This document shows positions 59,875-64,000 of a DNA stretch of 64,000 bases, piece by piece; positions within the stretch are counted from its first letter, which is position 1; every line of letters begins with the position of its first letter. The notes beneath the pieces are model-generated. The model was not told the origin of the DNA. It saw nothing but the letters and a program-made list of their open reading frames with translations, and did no database searches. Source of the DNA: Halopseudomonas pelagia CL-AP6 (lineage in GTDB: Bacteria; Pseudomonadota; Gammaproteobacteria; Pseudomonadales; Pseudomonadaceae); NCBI RefSeq assembly GCF_000410875.1, contig NZ_AROI01000016.1:1-64000 (forward strand), written 5' to 3'. The position numbers and the translations under genes were made by a program.

Positions 59875-61665
59875 TCAACCTATGGTCAGCAAGGTGTCGC
59901 CAACGCTAACCGCGTCGCCCACTTTGATATCGACAGAACCTACGGTACCAGCCTTGAAGGCCTGAACCTCGGTTTCCATTTTCATCGCCTCTAGGATGAT
60001 TACCACATCGCCCTCTTCCACCACATCACCGGGAGACACCAGCACCTTGAAGATATTACCGGCCAAGGGCGCCTTCTGAGGCTCGCCGTCACCGGCCGCT
60101 CCAGAGGCAACAGCTGGCGCGGTTGGTGCCGCAGCACCCTCGCCCAGCGGCTTGATACCGGTGATATCGCCACCGTCAGCCACCTGAACCACAAACTCCT
60201 TGCCATTGACGGTCACCGTGTAGACATCGGGCTCGCCAGACTTGGCAGCAGCAGCCACTTCGTTGCCGGTCGGCACTGGCTCGAAGGCATCAGGATTGCC
60301 GCGATTTTCAAGAAACTTGAGACCAATCTGCGGGAACAATGCGTAAGTCAGCACATCGTCGATCTCATCCGCAGCTAGCTTGATGCCTTTTTCCTTGGCC
60401 AAGCCCTGGAGTTCAGCCGTCAGCTTGTCCATTTCCGGCTCAAGCAGATCGGCCGGACGGCAGGTGATCGCTTGGGCACCAGCAAGAACCCGCTCCTGCA
60501 GCTCCTTGTTAAAGGGAGCCGGCGCTGAGCCATATTCGCCCTTAAGGATGCCAGCGGTTTCTTTGGTAATGGACTTGTAACGCTCGCCGGTCAGTACGTT
60601 GATGACTGCCTGAGTACCGACGATCTGCGACGTCGGCGTCACCAGCGGAATAAAGCCGAGGTCTTCACGGACGCGGGGTATCTCTGCCAATACTTCGTCG
60701 AATTTGTCGCCAGCACCCTGCTCTTTCAACTGCCCTTCCATATTGGTCAGCATGCCACCAGGTACTTGGGCGACCAGAATACGCGAATCAACACCCTTGA
60801 GATTGCCTTCAAACTTGGCGTATTTCTTCCGTACTTCACGGAAGTAAGCTGCCACTTCTTCCAGCAGCAACAAATCCAGACCGGTATCCCGCGGAGTGTT
60901 CTGGAATATCGCCACTACCGATTCAGTTGGCGAATGGCCGTAGGTCATGGATAGCGAAGAAATCGCGGTATCGACATTATCGATGCCTGCCTCGGCCGCC
61001 TTGAGAATAGCAGCGGTAGAAAGACCGGCAGTAGCATGGCACTGCATGTGCACAGGAATGTTCAGGGTTTTCTTCAACCGCGAAACCAGATCGAAAGCTA
61101 TATAGGGGTTGAGAATACCGGCCATATCCTTGATCGCGATAGAGTCGGCACCCATATCCTCGATCTGCTTGGCCAGATCGACCCACATCTCGATAGTATG
61201 CACCGGGCTGGTAGTATAGGAAATGGTGCCCTGCGCGTGCTTACCCTGGGCCCTGACGGCCTTGAGTGCGGTTTGCAGGTTGCGCGGGTCGTTCATGGCA
61301 TCGAAAACACGAAAAACGTCAACGCCGTTCACTGCAGCCCGTTCAACGAATTTTTCCACAACATCGTCAGCATAATGACGATAACCGAGCAGATTTTGCC
61401 CGCGCAGCAGCATCTGCTGGCGCGTGTTCGGCATGGCCTTTTTCAGTTCGCGGATACGCTCCCAGGGATCCTCACCGAGATAGCGAATACAAGAATCAAA
61501 AGTGGCTCCGCCCCAGGACTCCACTGACCAGAAACCCACCTGATCAAGTTTGCCGGCGATCGGCAGCATGTCATCAAGACGCATGCGGGTCGCCAGAATG
61601 GATTGGTGAGCGTCGCGCAGAATGACATCGGTAATGCCCAAGGGCTGCTGCTTGGTATCGGTCAT
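59875..61665 (-). CDS. oadA: Oxaloacetate decarboxylase alpha subunit OadA
   Basis: 596 residues: carboxyltransferase domain ([48 protein letters not shown] with metal-binding His pair), a PYC_OADA middle region, a Pro/Ala/Gly-rich linker (~510-530), and biotinyl domain with the lysine K562 in EAMKME. It transfers CO2 from oxaloacetate to biotin. AAGG upstream of the ATG. Middle gene of oadGAB. Confidence 0.95.
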   Translation of the reverse strand: MTDTKQQPLGITDVILRDAHQSILATRMRLDDMLPIAGKLDQVGFWSVESWGGATFDSCIRYLGEDPWERIRELKKAMPNTRQQMLLRGQNLLGYRHYADDVVEKFVERAAVNGVDVFRVFDAMNDPRNLQTALKAVRAQGKHAQGTISYTTSPVHTIEMWVDLAKQIEDMGADSIAIKDMAGILNPYIAFDLVSRLKKTLNIPVHMQCHATAGLSTAAILKAAEAGIDNVDTAISSLSMTYGHSPTESVVAIFQNTPRDTGLDLLLLEEVAAYFREVRKKYAKFEGNLKGVDSRILVAQVPGGMLTNMEGQLKEQGAGDKFDEVLAEIPRVREDLGFIPLVTPTSQIVGTQAVINVLTGERYKSITKETAGILKGEYGSAPAPFNKELQERVLAGAQAITCRPADLLEPEMDKLTAELQGLAKEKGIKLAADEIDDVLTYALFPQIGLKFLENRGNPDAFEPVPTGNEVAAAAKSGEPDVYTVTVNGKEFVVQVADGGDITGIKPLGEGAAAPTAPAVASGAAGDGEPQKAPLAGNIFKVLVSPGDVVEEGDVVIILEAMKMETEVQAFKAGTVGSVDIKVGDAVSVGDTLLTIG

Positions 61666-61710
61666 TGTTATGGCCTTTCTAGTTTTAAGATAAAAATGCG
61701 CAAATGGGTG

Positions 61711-61962
61711 TCAGGAGCGGCTGCGATGCTGCTTGATAGCCGCACCTATAACCGCGATCAATTCTGGGTCGATGCCTGCAGACGATGCCTTGGGGCGCTT
61801 CGCGGGTGCCCTGGGCACCGGAATGGCCTCCGGGAAGAAGCGCGTCAGCACCCGGGACATGACAGTGGTCACAACGACCAGAAGAATGAGGAATACAAAC
61901 ACTGAGCCCATGCCCAGCAGCATCAGTTCCGCACCTTCCATGATCAACTCGGACGAATTCAT
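61711..61962 (-). CDS. oadG: Oxaloacetate decarboxylase gamma subunit OadG
   Basis: 83 residues with one membrane helix near the N-terminus (MLLGMGSVFVFLILLVVVTTVMSRVL) and a Pro/Ala/Lys linker to a C-terminal basic, His-containing segment (AVIGAAIKQHRSR), the OadG layout, which anchors alpha to beta and binds Zn. GAGAGA just before the ATG at 61962; the GTG/ATG at 61992 is less fitting. First gene of oadGAB. Confidence 0.9.
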   Translation of the reverse strand: MNSSELIMEGAELMLLGMGSVFVFLILLVVVTTVMSRVLTRFFPEAIPVPRAPAKRPKASSAGIDPELIAVIGAAIKQHRSRS

Positions 61963-62141
61963 TGTCTCTCCAGCAATGATACAGCGCATCAATTGACGCG
62001 CCTTGGCAGAATCAACGGGACTTATTCTCCGGAGACATAGATCAGGTGATCGCCATTCTCCACAAAACCCATCCCGAAGGGTCGCAAAACCGGGCTAATG
62101 TATCCTGATGTGACATTTTTGGCAAACCAGGCGACATTCTT

Positions 62142-63578
62142 TTATAGCAGAAACAAGGTCGCCAACCCGAGAAAAATAAAGAACCCACCGCTATCGGTGA
62201 TCGCCGTGATCAATACACTCGAACCCAGCGCAGGGTCGCGCCCTAGACGCATTCGCGCCAGGGGAATGACCACCCCCATCAATGCCGCAAGCAACATATT
62301 CAGCACCATCGCAGCCATCAGTACGATGGATAACGGAACATTGCCATAAAGCAGATAGGCGGTCCCTGCCAACACTACCCCCCAAAACCCACCATTGATA
62401 AGCGCTACGCTGGCTTCTTTGCGAATCAGCCTGCGCGCATGGGCTACCTGCACCTGACCCGTGGCAACGCCACGCACGATCATGGTAATGGTCTGGTTAC
62501 CCGAGTTACCGCCAATACCTGCGACGATAGGCATCAGTGCAGCAAGGGCGACCAGTTGCTCTATCGAGTTTTCAAACAGACCAATCACCCTTGAGGCCAG
62601 CAGCGCCGTGCACAAGTTGATCGCCAGCCAGGCCCAGCGGTTACGCACCGACTTCCAAACCGAGGCGAAAATGTCCTCCTCTTCGCGTAGACCTGCGGCG
62701 CTAAGCACTTCTGCCTCATTTTCCTCACGGATATAGTCCAGCATTTCATCGATGGTTAAACGCCCCTTCAATTGGCCACGCTTATCCACTACCGGCGCTG
62801 ATACCAAGTCATAGCGCTCAAAGGCCTGCACGGCATCCTGCGCGTCATCCTCGGGCGCAAATATTACCGGCGCTGTCGACATCACATCCGCCACAAGTTC
62901 GTCAGGCGAACTGACCAATAGCTTCTTGACCGGCAGCACGCCTTTCAAAAGACCGTCATAGTCCACAACGAAAAGCTTGTCAGTGTGATCCGGCAACATT
63001 TCAAAGCGACGCAGGTAACGGCTTACGACTTCTAAGGTGACATCATCGCGGATGGTCACCATATCGAAATCCATCAACGCGCCTACCTGATCTTCATCGT
63101 AGGACAAGGCTGACTTTAGGCGCTCGCGCTGCTGCGCATCGAGCGTATCCATTAACTCACGGACCACGTCACGCGGCAGATCTGGCGCCAGGTCAGCCAG
63201 CTCATCGGCATCCAGACTGGTGGCCGCAGCCATAATCTCCTGATTATTCATATCCGCGATCAAGGTTTCGCGGACCGCATCGGAAACTTCCAGCAGGATG
63301 TCGCCATCTTGCTCGGCCCGGATCAGTTGCCAGACCGCCAGCCGCTCCTCCAACGGCAATGATTCGAGAATGAAGGCAACGTCGGCGGGATGCAGCTCCT
63401 CCAGCTTGCGCTGCAGCTCAAGCAGACTCTGCTTAACGGCTAGCCCTTCAACAGACTCACGCGCGCCGCTACCCGCCGGAACCAGCACCTCGACAAGAGG
63501 ATGCTGGTGTAGCAAAGACAGCACTTGATCCAGGCGATCCTGGAGGCTTTCGGGGGATTTTCTGTTGGGTAGTGGCAT
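62142..63578 (-). CDS. mgtE: Magnesium transporter MgtE
   Basis: 478 residues. N-terminal MgtE_N superhelical domain (HPADVAFILESLPLEERLAVWQLI; DADELADLAPDLPRDVVREL), two CBS domains (~160-270), and five membrane helices with the MgtE signature AGIGGNSGNQTITMIVRG. It is a Mg2+-gated channel. No M-box type leader is evident in the upstream 180 bp. Transcribed leftwards; ends 180 bp before oadG. Confidence 0.95.
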   Translation of the reverse strand: MPLPNRKSPESLQDRLDQVLSLLHQHPLVEVLVPAGSGARESVEGLAVKQSLLELQRKLEELHPADVAFILESLPLEERLAVWQLIRAEQDGDILLEVSDAVRETLIADMNNQEIMAAATSLDADELADLAPDLPRDVVRELMDTLDAQQRERLKSALSYDEDQVGALMDFDMVTIRDDVTLEVVSRYLRRFEMLPDHTDKLFVVDYDGLLKGVLPVKKLLVSSPDELVADVMSTAPVIFAPEDDAQDAVQAFERYDLVSAPVVDKRGQLKGRLTIDEMLDYIREENEAEVLSAAGLREEEDIFASVWKSVRNRWAWLAINLCTALLASRVIGLFENSIEQLVALAALMPIVAGIGGNSGNQTITMIVRGVATGQVQVAHARRLIRKEASVALINGGFWGVVLAGTAYLLYGNVPLSIVLMAAMVLNMLLAALMGVVIPLARMRLGRDPALGSSVLITAITDSGGFFIFLGLATLFLL

Positions 63579-63710
63579 GACTGACGGTCCATGAAAAAGC
63601 CTGTAGCGGAGCCGAACTGACGTTCAGCCTGGACAAAACGGCCGAATATCGACGCATGAGGACGTTGCGCTTTCAATTCAGCCTAGCAGCTTGGTCTTCC
63701 AGCAGCACCG

Positions 63711-63728
63711 GCGCAACTGGAATTGCGC
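63711..63728. other. Inverted repeat between mgtE and tRNA-Arg
   Basis: GCGCAA (63711-63716) and TTGCGC (63723-63728) flank a six-base loop, next to the A-run that forms the tRNA terminator tail. Confidence 0.3.
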
Positions 63729-63730
63729 GC

Positions 63731-63765
63731 AAAAAAAAACCCACTGAATAATCAATGGGTTTCTT
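63731..63765 (-). terminator. Terminator downstream of tRNA-Arg(ACG)
   Basis: On the minus strand AAACCCA-TTGA ... TCA-GTGGGTTT forms a stem with one mismatch, followed by a run of T residues (A-run 63732-63740). Confidence 0.8.
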
Positions 63766-63768
63766 AAG

Positions 63769-63845
63769 TGGTGCACTCGGGAGGATTCGAACCTCCGACC
63801 GCTCGGTTCGTAGCCGAGTACTCTATCCAGCTGAGCTACGAGTGC
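63769..63845 (-). tRNA. tRNA-Arg (anticodon ACG)
   Basis: 77 nt with encoded CCA. Acceptor GCACTCG/CGAGTGC fully paired; D arm GCTC-AGCTGGATA-GAGT; anticodon stem CTCGG/CCGAG with loop CTACGAA giving ACG (inosine expected); T arm GGAGG-TTCGAAT-CCTCC. Reads CGU/CGC/CGA. Confidence 0.97.
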
Positions 63846-63954
63846 ATCGTGGGGCGTATTATAGGGATTGAAACTTAGCTGTCAAACGCTTTTTTCCTTT
63901 TGATTCAGAAACTAACGCTTAACCAAACCTCCCACAAACCCTATAACACAAAAA

Positions 63955-64000
63955 TGGCGGAGAGGGCGGGATTCGAACCCGCGATACCCTTTTGAGATAT
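63955..64000 (-). tRNA. tRNA-Ser, 3' part (cut by window end)
   Basis: On the minus strand GCGGG-TTCGAAT-CCCGC is a T arm, followed by an acceptor 3' strand CCTCTCC, G and CCA. The sequence before it is a long variable arm, which with the expected GGAGAGG 5' acceptor points to serine. Anticodon lies outside the window. Confidence 0.85.

Noticed and set aside
63579-63720. M-box or other Mg2+ riboswitch upstream of mgtE
   Set aside because: Only ~140 bp with no M-box-like conserved blocks or terminator/anti-terminator pair visible.
1-64000. CRISPR arrays, insertion sequences, prophage or integrase genes near the tRNAs
   Set aside because: No spaced repeats, transposase, integrase or phage-like genes were found; the tRNA genes are not followed by duplicated 3' ends within the window.

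Overview
The window looks like chromosome of a gammaproteobacterium of the Pseudomonadaceae, probably a salt-adapted Pseudomonas/Halopseudomonas-type organism (inference). Reasons: an AmrZ-type ribbon-helix-helix regulator, a polar-flagellum gene set with sigma-54 and sigma-28 promoters of Pseudomonas type, the small SRP RNA near dnaX-ybaB-recR, a hybrid sensor kinase close to a YheU/UPF0270 gene, an aapJQMP amino-acid transporter, and an oadGAB sodium-pumping oxaloacetate decarboxylase typical of marine or halophilic relatives. There is no prophage, insertion sequence or CRISPR array; gene density is high and most of the window is core genome.

Layout. 1-6.1 kb: DMT and HPP membrane proteins, phhB, and a thiolase / FadB-like beta-oxidation pair. 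6.1-12.6 kb: a gap with a 29-codon membrane peptide gene, mnmC, a 7TMR-DISM hybrid histidine kinase, a TauE-type permease and yheU. 12.6-18.8 kb: serine hydrolase, small exported protein, pirin, and the dnaX-ybaB-recR operon. 18.9-24 kb: a metallophosphoesterase lipoprotein, the 4.5S RNA gene (ffs) with a recognisable promoter, and a membrane protein in which a degenerate phosphoesterase-like domain is joined to a GT4 glycosyltransferase, followed by two small membrane proteins. 24-30.6 kb: AEC carrier/tpm, a K+/H+ antiporter, and a copA-cueR operon with a CueR operator.

30.6-46.4 kb is a flagellar/chemotaxis block: flgBCDE and flgFGHIJKL (minus strand, separated by a strong terminator), cheR and cheV, then flgA, flgM, flgN and ycgR on the plus strand. 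Candidate sigma-54 promoters precede flgB, flgF and flgA, and a near-perfect sigma-28 promoter precedes flgM, giving the expected order of rod/hook assembly, anti-sigma control and c-di-GMP braking. A diguanylate cyclase at 48-49 kb could supply the brake signal.

46.4-64 kb: MFS transporter, GGDEF protein, GNAT acetyltransferase, the aapJQMP operon with a candidate sigma-54 promoter and a long structured leader, fdhD plus a YdeP-type molybdopterin oxidoreductase, tRNA-Arg(CCU), amrZ with a palindromic candidate operator, oadGAB, mgtE, tRNA-Arg(ACG), and the 3' part of a tRNA-Ser cut by the window end.

The most unusual item is the phosphoesterase-like/GT4 fusion at 21.2-23.4 kb: the metal-binding motifs of its predicted periplasmic domain are largely missing, while the cytoplasmic part resembles diacylglycerol glycosyltransferases. 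It lies across ffs from a separate, motif-intact phosphoesterase lipoprotein.
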